64,000 nt of DNA, taken from Tabrizicola caldifontis. GTDB lineage: Bacteria > Pseudomonadota > Alphaproteobacteria > Rhodobacterales > Rhodobacteraceae. Under the pieces are notes generated by a model that saw nothing but the letters and a program-made list of their open reading frames with translations, did not search any database and was not told the origin of the DNA. The position numbers and the translations under genes are program-made. Positions 9,340 to 18,160 of this stretch are shown here, piece after piece (position 1 is the first letter of the stretch; each line of letters opens with the position of its first letter). Location: positions 124,001-188,000 of the forward strand of contig NZ_SIJH01000001.1 of the NCBI RefSeq assembly GCF_004762095.1, given 5' to 3'.

Positions 9340-9403
9340 GCGAATGCTATATACATTCGCATTATGAACAGCCTCAGCGGGCGCAGCCTGCCCAAGCTGA
9401 GGC
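9340..9403 (+). promoter_or_regulatory. Structured region between aroK and the xerD-side operon
   Basis: Two inverted repeats lie in the 189-base divergent intergenic region. GCGAATG (9340-9346) and CATTCGC (9354-9360) flank the AT-rich loop CTATATA, which could be an operator around a promoter -10. Just downstream, GCCTCAGC (9371-9378) pairs with GCTGAGGC (9396-9403) with an inner GGGC/GCCC pairing, a stable potential RNA hairpin in the leader of the gene at 9459. I cannot assign a regulator. Confidence 0.4.
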
Positions 9404-9458
9404 CAAGAAGATCGGGCGGATCAAGCCGTCCGGGCAGAACACGAGGAAGTGCAAGCGC

Positions 9459-9596
9459 ATGGGTCGGATCGTCAAGGCTTTGGTGGTGCTGGTGGTATTC
9501 GGGTTCATCGGTCTGACGATCTATGCCTATCTTGGCGATCTGACCCCCGTGCAAGGCGAGGTGACGAAGCCTGTGGTGCTGAATGCGACCAATTAG
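9459..9596 (+). CDS. Small single-pass membrane protein, 45 residues
   Basis: 45-residue peptide with one strongly hydrophobic helix (ALVVLVVFGFIGLTIYAYL) and a short C-terminal tail LTPVQGEVTKP. GAGGAAG at 9443-9449 is a good ribosome site for the ATG at 9459. The last 14 bases overlap the following secreted-protein gene in another frame, implying translational coupling. Function unknown; I infer it works with the downstream secreted protein because of the overlap. Confidence 0.65.
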   Translation: MGRIVKALVVLVVFGFIGLTIYAYLGDLTPVQGEVTKPVVLNATN

Positions 9597-11136
9597 GGCT
9601 GCAAGTCTGGTCCTTGCCTGTGCCGGATCGGCGGCGGTGGCCCAGGACGGGCCCCTGTCGGCGATCGACTGGCTGTCGCAATCGGTGGCGACACCGGCGG
9701 CGCAGGACACCGGCGGACTGCCCGTGGCCATCGACGAACCGCCGGTGGCCAGCGACGGCGGCGCACTGCCGCAGCCGGTGGCCACCACGGCGCTTGACGG
9801 GCCTCAGCCCGATGCCGTGGGCCTGATCCCGCCGGCAGCATCGGGCCTGCCGCACGACTTCTGGGGCGCGGGCCTGACGCGCGAGATCGCCGAGGCGATC
9901 ATTGCCCATCCTGACGGCGACCTGCCGGCGCTGCGCCAGCTTTTCCTGACGATCCTGATGGCCGAACTTGCCCCCCCGGCGGATGCCGGCGGCCGCGGCG
10001 AACTGCTGCAGGTGCGCATCGACAAGCTTCTGGCGTTGGGGGCCCTAGAACAGGCCGCCTCCCTGATTCAGGCAGCTGGGGTCAGCTCTCCCGAACTTTT
10101 CCGCCGTGCCTTCGACGTGGCCCTGCTGACCGGGGCCGAAGACCGCGCCTGCGATGGCATGTCCGAGGCCCCGCTTCTGGCCCCCACCGTGCCGGCGCGG
10201 ATCTTCTGCCTTGCCCGCGCGGGCGACTGGGACACCGCCGCCCTGACCCTGCACAGTGCCGAAGCCCTGGGCGAGATCGGACCGGATCAGGCGACCCTGC
10301 TTGCCCGGTTCCTTGACCCCGATCCCTTCGAAGGCGAACCTCCGCCTCCCGCCCCCAACCCGGTCACGCCGCTGGACTGGAAGATGTACGAAGCCATCGG
10401 CGAGCCGCTTCCGACCGAAGGTCTGCCGGTTGCCTTTTCCTATGCCGAGATGAGCCCGAAATCCGGCTGGAAGGCGCGGATCGAGGCGGCCGAGCGACTG
10501 ACACGCGGCGGGACCATTCCCCCGAACGTGATCCTTGGTCTCTACACGGAACGCCAGCCTGCTGCCTCGGGCGGGGTGTGGGACCGGGCCGGCGCCTTCC
10601 AGCGGTTCGAGGCGGCGCTGAATTCGGGGGATGCCGGTCGTGTGGAACAGACCCTGCCGGAAGTCTGGGCGCGGATGCAGGAAGCCGAACTGGAAGTGCC
10701 GTTTGCCGTCCTGTTCGGCAAGGCGCTGATCGACCTGCCGCTAGAGGGGGATGCTGCCGAAATCGCCTTCCGCGTGGCGCTTCTGTCGCCATACCGCGAA
10801 CTGGCCGTGCAGCGGTTGCAGCCCGATGGCCCGATAGAGACCTTTCTTGCCAGACTGGTCGCAGGCGATCTGGCGGGCGTGTTGCCGCCCGACAGCATGG
10901 GCCGGGCGATTGCCGCCGCCTTCCGGGCCCCCGTGCTTCCTGCCGAGGGGCAGGCGCTCCTTGACGGCAACCGCAAGGGAGAGGCCGTCCTGCTGGCTAT
11001 CCGCAGCGTCGGGCGGGGCGTCAAGGGCGACCTGCGCGGAGTGACCGAAGGGTTGTCGCTGCTGCGCGCCGCCGGGCTGGACAGCGTGGCACGGCGCACG
11101 GCGCTGGAACTGATGATTCTGGAACGGCGGGGCTAG
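9583..11136 (+). CDS. Secreted/periplasmic protein of unknown function
   Basis: 517-residue protein with an N-terminal signal peptide (basic start, hydrophobic core, cleavage likely after AAVA). A proline/alanine/acidic low-complexity stretch of about 60 residues follows, then a long helical, alanine-leucine-rich body suggestive of repeat-type helical folding. No enzymatic motif is seen. It overlaps the upstream 45-residue membrane peptide by 14 bases and precedes xerD by two bases, so the three are probably one operon. Function unknown. Confidence 0.7.
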   Translation: MRPIRAASLVLACAGSAAVAQDGPLSAIDWLSQSVATPAAQDTGGLPVAIDEPPVASDGGALPQPVATTALDGPQPDAVGLIPPAASGLPHDFWGAGLTREIAEAIIAHPDGDLPALRQLFLTILMAELAPPADAGGRGELLQVRIDKLLALGALEQAASLIQAAGVSSPELFRRAFDVALLTGAEDRACDGMSEAPLLAPTVPARIFCLARAGDWDTAALTLHSAEALGEIGPDQATLLARFLDPDPFEGEPPPPAPNPVTPLDWKMYEAIGEPLPTEGLPVAFSYAEMSPKSGWKARIEAAERLTRGGTIPPNVILGLYTERQPAASGGVWDRAGAFQRFEAALNSGDAGRVEQTLPEVWARMQEAELEVPFAVLFGKALIDLPLEGDAAEIAFRVALLSPYRELAVQRLQPDGPIETFLARLVAGDLAGVLPPDSMGRAIAAAFRAPVLPAEGQALLDGNRKGEAVLLAIRSVGRGVKGDLRGVTEGLSLLRAAGLDSVARRTALELMILERRG

Positions 11137-11138
11137 CG

Positions 11139-12077
11139 ATGCCCGACGCAGAGTCCAGCCGATGGATTTCCACCTTCCTTGATGCCTGTGCCGCCGATCA
11201 GGGCGCTGCGCGCAATACCCTGCTGGCCTACGGACGCGACCTGATGGATTTCGCCGACTGGCTGGGCCGGAAAGGGCATACGCTTGCCGGGGCTGACCGC
11301 TTGGCGGTCGAGGCCTACCTCGTCCACTGCGATGCGCAGGGGCTGTCAAAGGCAACCCGGGCACGCCGCCTGTCCTCGATCCGCCAGCTTTATCGCTTTG
11401 CCTTCGACGAGGGCTGGCGCGCTGACAATCCGGCCCTGCGGCTTTCGGGTCCGGGAAAGGCACAGGCGCTGCCGAAGACCCTGACCGAGGCCGAGGTCAC
11501 CCGGCTGTTGGAGGCGGCGCGCAGGCGCGGCCGCAGCCCGGCAGAGCGGTTGCGCGACACCGCCCTGTTCGAACTGCTTTATGCCACCGGCCTTCGCGTG
11601 ACCGAACTGGTCAGCCTGCCCCTGGCCGCTGTCCGGGGCGATCCGCGCATGATCCTGATCCGCGGCAAGGGCGGGAAGGAGCGGATGGTGCCACTGTCGA
11701 CCCCTGCCAGGGCGGCGCTGGCCGAATGGCTGGACCACCGCACCGCCGAGGACGAAGCCGCGCGGCAGGCGGGGCGGGCGACCTCGCGCCATCTTTTCCC
11801 CGGCGAGGGGCGTGACGGACACCTCACGCGGCAGCATTTCCACAGCCTTGTCAAGGATGTCGCCGTGCTGGCCGGAATCTCTCCGTCGCGGGTGACGCCA
11901 CATGTGCTGCGCCACGCCTTTGCCACCCATCTTCTGGCGCATGGCGCCGATCTGCGGGTGATACAGACGCTTCTGGGCCATGCAGATGTTGCCACGACCG
12001 AGATTTACACGCATGTGCTTGACGACCATCTGAAGGATCTTGTCCTGACCAAGCACCCCCTGGCCCGCAAGGGCTGA
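11139..12077 (+). CDS. xerD: Site-specific tyrosine recombinase XerC/XerD
   Basis: 312-residue tyrosine recombinase that resolves chromosome dimers at dif during division. An N-terminal SAM-like core-binding domain covers about residues 8-95. The catalytic domain has Arg in LLYATGLRVTEL, Lys in GKGGKERMVPL, the HxLR of PHVLRHAFATHLL, and the late His and Tyr in LLGHADVATTEIYTHV, so all catalytic residues are intact. The position divergent from aroK favours the XerD subtype, but sequence alone does not separate XerC from XerD with certainty. Confidence 0.9.
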   Translation: MPDAESSRWISTFLDACAADQGAARNTLLAYGRDLMDFADWLGRKGHTLAGADRLAVEAYLVHCDAQGLSKATRARRLSSIRQLYRFAFDEGWRADNPALRLSGPGKAQALPKTLTEAEVTRLLEAARRRGRSPAERLRDTALFELLYATGLRVTELVSLPLAAVRGDPRMILIRGKGGKERMVPLSTPARAALAEWLDHRTAEDEAARQAGRATSRHLFPGEGRDGHLTRQHFHSLVKDVAVLAGISPSRVTPHVLRHAFATHLLAHGADLRVIQTLLGHADVATTEIYTHVLDDHLKDLVLTKHPLARKG

Positions 12078-12095
12078 CCAGACCCGCTGGACGCC

Positions 12096-13400
12096 ATGCC
12101 TGATACAGCCCTAGACACCGCCTTCTGGCTGACCACTGTTGCAATCCTGTTGCTGCTGGTCCTGTCTGCCTTCTTTTCCGGTTCGGAAACCGCGCTTACC
12201 GCATCGTCCCGGGCGAAGCTGAAGGCCCAGGCCGATCGTGGCTCGCGCGGAGCGAAGGCCGCGCTGAAGGTGACCGAGGACCGCGAACGGATGATCGGGG
12301 CGATCCTTCTGGGCAACAACATCGTCAACATCCTGTCGGCCGCGCTGGCCACCTCGCTTCTGACCCGAATCTTCGGTGACAGCGGCGTGGCGCTGGCAAC
12401 GTTGGGCATGACGCTGCTGGTCCTGATCTTCGGCGAAGTGATGCCGAAGACCGTCGCCATCACCTACCCCGAGCCGGTGGCCACCCGCGTGGCCCCGCTG
12501 ATCCGGCTGGTGACGCAGGTGTTCTCGCCCGTCATCCTTGTCGTGCGCACGCTGGTCAACGCTGTCCTGCGGCTGTTCGGCATGCGTGCCGACACGGCCG
12601 ATCCCCTGCTGGCCCTGCGCGAGGAAATTGTCGGTGCCATCGCGCTCGGCCATTCCGAAGGCGCGGTGGAAAAGGAAGACCGCGACCGCCTTCTGGGCGC
12701 ACTGGATCTTGCGCACCGCACGGTGGACGAGATCATGCGCCACCGCCGCCAGGTCGAGATGATCGATGCCGATCTGCCGCCCGACGAGATCATCAGCCAG
12801 GTCCTTGCCTCGCCCCACACCCGCCTGCCGATCTTTCGTGACACCGACGACAACATCCTGGGCGTGATCCATGCGAAGGATCTTCTGCGCGAGGTCCATC
12901 GTCTGATCCGGGGCGAAGAGGGATCGGTCAGGGGGATCGAGAATCTCGACATCCTGAAGATCGCGATGAAACCCTATTTCGTGCCCAACACCACGACGCT
13001 GGACGAACAGATGCGCGAGTTTCTGGCCAGGCGCACCCATTTCGCGCTGGTGGTGGACGAATACGGCGCGCTTTTGGGCTTGATCACCCTGGAAGACATT
13101 CTTGAGGAAATCGTCGGCGACATCAGTGACGAATTCGACCCGGTCAAAAAGGATTCCGGCCTGACCAAGACCGAGGACGGCGCCTGGCTGGTCGATGGTG
13201 CCATGACGATCCGCGACCTCAACCGGGCGATGGACTGGCAGCTGCCCGATGACGAGGCCAACACCGTGGCCGGTCTGGTGATCCACGAGGCGCAGATGAT
13301 ACCGAACACGGGCCAGATCTTCAGCTTCCACGGCTTCCGCTTCGAGGTGGTGGAACGCCGCGAGAACCGGATCACAAAGCTGAAGGTCAAGCCCCTCTGA
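12096..13400 (+). CDS. CNNM/CorC-type transporter with CBS domains
   Basis: 434-residue inner-membrane protein. It has an N-terminal CNNM (DUF21) transmembrane domain of about 180 residues with SAFFSGSETALTASSRAKL, then a CBS pair (about 205-345, including HTRLPIFRDTDDNILGVIHAKDLL and FALVVDEYGALLGLITLEDILEEIVGDI), and a C-terminal CorC_HlyC domain (DGAMTIRDLNRAMDW). Family members are linked to magnesium/cobalt efflux. It is 18 bases after xerD. The 3' end overlaps the convergent hemG-like gene by 14 bases. Confidence 0.88.
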   Translation: MPDTALDTAFWLTTVAILLLLVLSAFFSGSETALTASSRAKLKAQADRGSRGAKAALKVTEDRERMIGAILLGNNIVNILSAALATSLLTRIFGDSGVALATLGMTLLVLIFGEVMPKTVAITYPEPVATRVAPLIRLVTQVFSPVILVVRTLVNAVLRLFGMRADTADPLLALREEIVGAIALGHSEGAVEKEDRDRLLGALDLAHRTVDEIMRHRRQVEMIDADLPPDEIISQVLASPHTRLPIFRDTDDNILGVIHAKDLLREVHRLIRGEEGSVRGIENLDILKIAMKPYFVPNTTTLDEQMREFLARRTHFALVVDEYGALLGLITLEDILEEIVGDISDEFDPVKKDSGLTKTEDGAWLVDGAMTIRDLNRAMDWQLPDDEANTVAGLVIHEAQMIPNTGQIFSFHGFRFEVVERRENRITKLKVKPL

Positions 13401-13938
13401 CGCGCGGTGCCAGCCCCTTGACCCAGCCGTCCAGCGCAAGGGCAAGCGCGGACCAGTCGGTGTATTCCTTGTCCTTGCCGGGCTCGACCTTCTCGCCCTT
13501 CTGGTCGGCGATGCGGCGCATCGCCCAGGCACGGAAGAAGTCGTATTCCGAAAAGCGGAAGGCGCCGGCGACATGTTCGGTGCCGCCGGGGGTCCAGCCG
13601 GTTTCCGACTGGAACTCTGCCAGGCAGCGGTTGAGCCCCGCCCAGTCGTCGGGATCATTCCCCGCCGCCGACAGAGACACGGCAAGGAACAGCGTCGGTA
13701 TTTCCGAAAGGGCCGCGCGCTGGCTGGAAACGAAGCGTATCAGGGCCTTCTGGTAGCCCCCGGCGTGCAACGAGCCCGCCAGGATCGCGCCATCGAAGCG
13801 GGACAGGTCCAGACCTTCGGCGTCCTCGACATTCAGGAGTTCGACGCCATGCCCCTGCCCCGCCAACCGGTCGGCGGCAAAGCGGGCGATCTTGCGGGTC
13901 TGGCCATCGGTGGTGGCATAGGCGACAAGCAGCAGCAT
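13387..13938 (-). CDS. hemG: Flavodoxin-domain protein, HemG-type protoporphyrinogen oxidase candidate
   Basis: 183-residue flavodoxin-fold protein resembling HemG, the quinone-linked protoporphyrinogen IX dehydrogenase that makes protoporphyrin IX at the membrane without oxygen. The FMN phosphate loop is YATTDGQTRKIA near residue 7. The C-terminal block GAFRFSEYDFFRAWAMRRIADQ and the closing KEYTDW parallel E. coli HemG. The length (183 versus about 181) also fits. The ATG at 13938 has AAAGGA eight bases upstream. Many alphaproteobacteria use HemJ instead, so assignment needs checking; it could be another flavodoxin. An FNR-like box lies about 60 bases upstream. Confidence 0.75.
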   Translation of the reverse strand: MLLLVAYATTDGQTRKIARFAADRLAGQGHGVELLNVEDAEGLDLSRFDGAILAGSLHAGGYQKALIRFVSSQRAALSEIPTLFLAVSLSAAGNDPDDWAGLNRCLAEFQSETGWTPGGTEHVAGAFRFSEYDFFRAWAMRRIADQKGEKVEPGKDKEYTDWSALALALDGWVKGLAPRVRGA

Positions 13939-13995
13939 GGACGAATCCTTTCACGGCTAACCCGGTCAGGACAGCACGGCCCGCGCAGCGGCGCC

Positions 13996-14009
13996 TTGAT
14001 CCGGATCAG
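13996..14009. promoter_or_regulatory. FNR/FnrL-like box upstream of hemG-like gene
   Basis: TTGATCCGGATCAG matches the FNR consensus TTGAT-N4-ATCAA at nine of ten defined positions. Its centre is about 64 bases upstream of the hemG-like ATG, so it could act at an activator position. It overlaps the stop codon of the upstream amidotransferase, so part of the match is constrained by coding sequence. Confidence 0.4.
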
Positions 14010-14812
14010 GCCGACCGCCGCACTGCCGGAGCCCTGCGTGCCGCCCATTCCGCCGCCGCCGCGCCGAAGGCCTGAAACAGCGGACGCGACACCGGATCAT
14101 TGGCCGCGTTCCATTCCGGGTGCCACTGGACCGATAGCGTGAACCCAGGCGCATCCTTGACATAGATCGCCTCGGGCGTGCCGTCGGGCGCATACCCGTC
14201 GATCACGATCCGGGGTGCCGGGCGCGCGATGCCCTGACCATGCAGGGTATTGGTCATCACCTCGCGCGCGCCAAGCAGTCGATGAAATGGCCCGCCCTCG
14301 GTGAAGGTAACCTTGTGGCGCAGGGCGAACTGTTCCTCCAGCGTGCCGTCGGGCGGCATCCGGTGGTTCATCCGGCCCGGCAGGTCGCGGATCTCGGGGT
14401 GCAGCGTGCCGCCAAGCGCCACGTTGACCTCCTGAAAGCCGCGGCAGATGCCCATGAAGGGCTGGCCGCGTTCAACGCAGGCGCGCACCAGCGGCAGGGT
14501 GATCGCATCGCGGCACCGATCAAAGGTGCCATGGGCGGGGGTCTCTTCCTCGCCGTATTCGCTGGGGTGGATGTTCGGTCGTCCTCCGGTCAACAGAAAA
14601 CCGTCACACAGATCAAGCAGTTCGTTGACGCAGACAAATCTCGGGTCCGAGGGGATGATCAGCGGCAGGCAGCCGGCCACCTCGGCCACGGCTGCGGAAT
14701 TCATCGTGCCACCGGAATGCACGGGATAGTGGTCGTTAAGCAGATAGCTGTTGCCGATGATCCCGACCACGGGCCGCCGGGCCCCGCAGCGTTCTTCTTT
14801 CACTTCCGTCAC
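14006..14812 (-). CDS. Class I glutamine amidotransferase, gamma-glutamyl hydrolase (PuuD-like)
   Basis: 268-residue cytoplasmic peptidase C26/class I amidotransferase. It carries the nucleophile Cys in MGICRGFQEVN and the His/Glu pair in VQWHPEWN, and resembles gamma-glutamyl-GABA hydrolases. GTG 14812 is chosen as start, with GGAA about nine bases upstream; GTG 14803 is an alternative, and the open frame further upstream is not family-like. No putrescine genes are adjacent, so the true gamma-glutamyl substrate is open. It lies 67 bases upstream of the hemG-like gene. Confidence 0.78.
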   Translation of the reverse strand: MTEVKEERCGARRPVVGIIGNSYLLNDHYPVHSGGTMNSAAVAEVAGCLPLIIPSDPRFVCVNELLDLCDGFLLTGGRPNIHPSEYGEEETPAHGTFDRCRDAITLPLVRACVERGQPFMGICRGFQEVNVALGGTLHPEIRDLPGRMNHRMPPDGTLEEQFALRHKVTFTEGGPFHRLLGAREVMTNTLHGQGIARPAPRIVIDGYAPDGTPEAIYVKDAPGFTLSVQWHPEWNAANDPVSRPLFQAFGAAAAEWAARRAPAVRRSA

Positions 14813-14933
14813 CTGACACGTTCCATCACAGAAAGATAACGCCCCCCGACTGACACGGAAAGAGGAGTAACCTGGCTTTGCCGCACAGATCGGCATGCCG
14901 CCCGCACAATGCCCGGAAATGCGGCGGACAGCT

Positions 14934-16136
14934 TCAGGCGCCCTCGGCCACGGCCCGGATCGCCGCATCCAGCGCCCCCGGGCCACAGGGAATGGCAAGG
15001 GAATGCAGGCCGGCTTCCATCACTGCAAGCACACCCAGCGTCATGTGGGCATTCACATGCCCCATATGCGCCACCCGCAGGAAACCATGATAGGCCGGAT
15101 CGATCGAAGGTGCCATGCCGAGGCCAATGCCCAGCGTCACCCCGGCGTTATTCTCGCACCACTCGCGCAGCCGTGTGGCATGCGGCGCACCGAAGCGCGC
15201 CGCTGTCACCGACCAGCCGCGATGGGCCGGGTCCGCGACATTCATGCCGATCGCCGGGTTGCCCGCGGACCATGCGTCAAAGGCCGCCCAGACCGCCCCC
15301 GCCAGCACCCGGTGCCGACGCCAGACATTCGGCAGACCCTCTTCGCGGATCATGTCCAGCGCCTCGCGCAGGCCATAAAGATGCGAGGTCGGCGCCGTGC
15401 CGTTCCAGATCTGCCAGAACTCCTCGGGTTCCGCGCGGGGCCCCCAGGCCCAGTAGGGTGTGGCCAGATCCGACTTGCCGCAGCGCTGACGGGCCTCTTC
15501 CGAAAACCAGACGAAGGCCATTCCCGGCGGCGTCATCAACCCCTTCTGACAGGCCGCGACCATCACATCGACACCCCAGTCGTCCATGTGGAACTCGTCA
15601 CAGCCAAGGCTGGCAATGCAGTCCACCACCAGAAGCGCCGGGTGCCCCGCCGCATCCATCGCCGCCCGCAGCGCCGGTATGTCTGTCTTGATCGAACTGG
15701 CGGTATCGACATGCGTGGTCAGCACCGCCTTGATCCGGTGAGCGGCGTCCGCACGCAGCACCGCCTCGACCCGCCCCATGTCAACGGGCGAGGATTTGCC
15801 GAAATCCAGCACCTCGACCTCGACCCCCATGGCCCGGGCCGAATTCGCCCAGCTCAGCCCGAACTGTCCCGTGGCCAGGACCAGCGCCTTCTGCCCCTTA
15901 GAGAAAAGGTTGGCATTCGCTGCCTCCCACCCGGCATGGCCGTTGCCGATGTAGATTGCGACATGGCCGGTGGTGCCCGCCACCATGCGCAGATCGGGGA
16001 AAAGGCTTGCCACCATTTCGATCAGCGGGCCTTCGTAGATGTTGGGCGATCCGCGATGCATGGCGCGCAGCACCCTGTCGGGAATGACCGATGGGCCGGG
16101 AATCGCCAGATAGGGGCGGCCGTTGGCTAGGCTCAT
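14934..16136 (-). CDS. Class V aminotransferase (alanine/serine-glyoxylate type)
   Basis: 400-residue PLP-dependent class V aminotransferase resembling alanine-glyoxylate and serine-glyoxylate aminotransferases. The N-terminal GPSVIPDRVLRAM, the PLP ring-contacting Asp in VVDCIASLG and the Schiff-base Lys in ACQKGLMTPPGMAF are visible. The ATG at 16136 is preceded by AGGAGA. It probably transfers an amino group to glyoxylate in a photorespiration/serine-cycle-like route, but pyruvate or another acceptor is possible. It is divergent from the MsbA-like exporter gene. Confidence 0.82.
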   Translation of the reverse strand: MSLANGRPYLAIPGPSVIPDRVLRAMHRGSPNIYEGPLIEMVASLFPDLRMVAGTTGHVAIYIGNGHAGWEAANANLFSKGQKALVLATGQFGLSWANSARAMGVEVEVLDFGKSSPVDMGRVEAVLRADAAHRIKAVLTTHVDTASSIKTDIPALRAAMDAAGHPALLVVDCIASLGCDEFHMDDWGVDVMVAACQKGLMTPPGMAFVWFSEEARQRCGKSDLATPYWAWGPRAEPEEFWQIWNGTAPTSHLYGLREALDMIREEGLPNVWRRHRVLAGAVWAAFDAWSAGNPAIGMNVADPAHRGWSVTAARFGAPHATRLREWCENNAGVTLGIGLGMAPSIDPAYHGFLRVAHMGHVNAHMTLGVLAVMEAGLHSLAIPCGPGALDAAIRAVAEGA

Positions 16137-16264
16137 GCGTCTCTCCTCTGTCAGCCCGCCATGGCTAGGCCCGCAGGGCGCCCGCGTCAATGCGCCCGCC
16201 TCGCTTGAGCCGGCGGCCCTTACCCGTTAAACCCTGCCAGACCCGCCCCAAAGCCCGAGGCCAC

Positions 16265-18016
16265 GTGCCCACCGCCCGCGCCTATTCGTCCCGCACGCTC
16301 TTTGCCCGCTACTGGCGCAGCTATCTGCGGCCCTATGCCGGGCTGATGGCGCTGGCCTTCACCATGATGGTCATCGAAGGCTCGACGCTGGGTCTGCTCA
16401 GCTACATGATCCAGCCGCTCTTCGATCTGGTCTTTGTTCCGGGTGGCGGGGGCGCGCTGGTCTGGGTGGGGGCGGCGATCCTGGCACTGTTCCTGGTTCG
16501 CGCCGTGACCTCTATCCTTGGCCGCTGGCTTCTGGCCAGGGTGAACCAGTCCAGCGCCGGGGCAATGCAGGCCGATCTGGTGCAGCACCTGCTCACGCTG
16601 GATGCCGGCTTCTTCCAGACCCATTCCCCAGGCAAGCTGATCGAGCGGGTCCAGGGCGACACGCTGGCCGCACAGGGCGCGGCAACGCTGGTCATTGGGG
16701 GGATCGGCCGCGATCTGGTGTCGCTGGTGGGGCTTTTTGCCGTGGCCCTGTGGATCGACCCGATCTGGACGCTGGCCGCGCTGATCGGGGCGCCGCTTCT
16801 GCTGCTGCCCACCCTGATCCTGCGCCGCTATCTGCGGCGCAAGGCCCTGCACACCCGCGAACAGGCCGGCCTGCGCGCCACGCGCCTGGACGAGATATTC
16901 CACGGCATCCAGGCGGTGAAACTGAACCGCATGGAAAGCTATCAGGCCACGCGCTTCCGTCGCATCGTCGATGCGATCGTCCGGGCCGAGGTCAAGACCG
17001 CGCTCGGCCGTGCCGCTATGCCAGCGCTGGTCGACGTGATCACCGGCATCGGTTTCTTTGCCGTGCTGATGCTGGGTGGACGCGAGGTCGCCGAAGGCAC
17101 GCGAACCACTGGCGAGTTCATGTCCTTCTTCACCGCAATGGCGCTGACCTTCCAGCCGATCCGTCGGCTGGGCGATCTGGCGGGGCAGTGGCAGGTAGCG
17201 GAAGCCAGCCTGGAACGGATCTTCACCCTGTTCGACACTCGCCCCTCGACCAGTCGGCCCGCCGTCAGCCGCGCCCGCCCCGTCCCCGGCGCGCCCGAGA
17301 TCCGGTTCGAGAACGTGACCTTCGCCTATCCCGACCGCCCAGTGCTGGACAACCTTTCCTTTAGCGCCGAGGCGGGCAAGGTCACCGCGCTGGTGGGCGC
17401 CTCGGGGGCGGGGAAATCCACCGTCTTCCAGATCATCGCCGCCCTGGTCGAGCCCCAGTCGGGCCGGGTGATGATCGGCGGGGTCGATGTGACCGACCTG
17501 AGCCTTGCCGACCAGCGTGCACTGCTGGCCTCGGTCTCGCAGGATGCGGCGCTGTTTGACGAGACGCTGCGCGAAAACCTGCTGCTCGGCCGGTCAGATA
17601 TTCCCGACACCCGGTTGGCTGCCGCACTGGCAGATGCCGAAGTTACCGGCTTCGCTGCCAGCCTGCCGCATGGCCTGGACACGCCGGCCGGTCCGCGCGG
17701 CTCGGCGCTCTCCGGCGGGCAGCGCCAGCGCATCGCCATAGCCCGTGCGCTGCTTGCCGATGCGCCGGTGCTGCTCTTGGACGAGGCAACCTCGGCGCTG
17801 GATACGCGCACCGAGGCGGCCGTTTCTGCCGCCCTGGCCCGTGCACAGGCGGGGCGCACGACGCTGGTCATCGCGCACCGGCTGTCCACCGTGAAGGGGG
17901 CCGACAAGATCATCGTGCTGGACCGCGGCCGCGTGGTCGAACAAGGCACGCATGACGAACTGATGAAGAAGGGCGGGCTATATGCCCAGCTGCAACAGGC
18001 CCAGCTGCGCGACTGA
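16265..18016 (+). CDS. ABC exporter, MsbA/lipid A-type fused permease-ATPase
   Basis: 583-residue half-transporter. An N-terminal six-helix exporter domain (about residues 20-310) contains a LNRMESYQATRFRRI coupling-helix region, followed by a nucleotide-binding domain with Walker A GASGAGKST, Q-loop VSQDAALF, signature LSGGQRQRI, Walker B VLLLDEATSALD and H-loop IAHRLS. It resembles MsbA-type lipid or drug exporters acting as homodimers. GTG 16265 places the start just before the first helix region. The substrate is not determined by sequence; lipid A-core is the default guess. Confidence 0.83.
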   Translation: MPTARAYSSRTLFARYWRSYLRPYAGLMALAFTMMVIEGSTLGLLSYMIQPLFDLVFVPGGGGALVWVGAAILALFLVRAVTSILGRWLLARVNQSSAGAMQADLVQHLLTLDAGFFQTHSPGKLIERVQGDTLAAQGAATLVIGGIGRDLVSLVGLFAVALWIDPIWTLAALIGAPLLLLPTLILRRYLRRKALHTREQAGLRATRLDEIFHGIQAVKLNRMESYQATRFRRIVDAIVRAEVKTALGRAAMPALVDVITGIGFFAVLMLGGREVAEGTRTTGEFMSFFTAMALTFQPIRRLGDLAGQWQVAEASLERIFTLFDTRPSTSRPAVSRARPVPGAPEIRFENVTFAYPDRPVLDNLSFSAEAGKVTALVGASGAGKSTVFQIIAALVEPQSGRVMIGGVDVTDLSLADQRALLASVSQDAALFDETLRENLLLGRSDIPDTRLAAALADAEVTGFAASLPHGLDTPAGPRGSALSGGQRQRIAIARALLADAPVLLLDEATSALDTRTEAAVSAALARAQAGRTTLVIAHRLSTVKGADKIIVLDRGRVVEQGTHDELMKKGGLYAQLQQAQLRD

Positions 18017-18160
18017 CCCCTGTTGCTGATCGCGGCCCCTGACCCGATGCCGCACCAACCTGGCGTATGGCGACCCACCGATGAGAAGAGACAGTCGCCC
18101 GAGAAGGCCCCCACGTGCAGGCCCCTTCCCCCCGGCCATGCCGCCGCCTATCTTCTGCGC

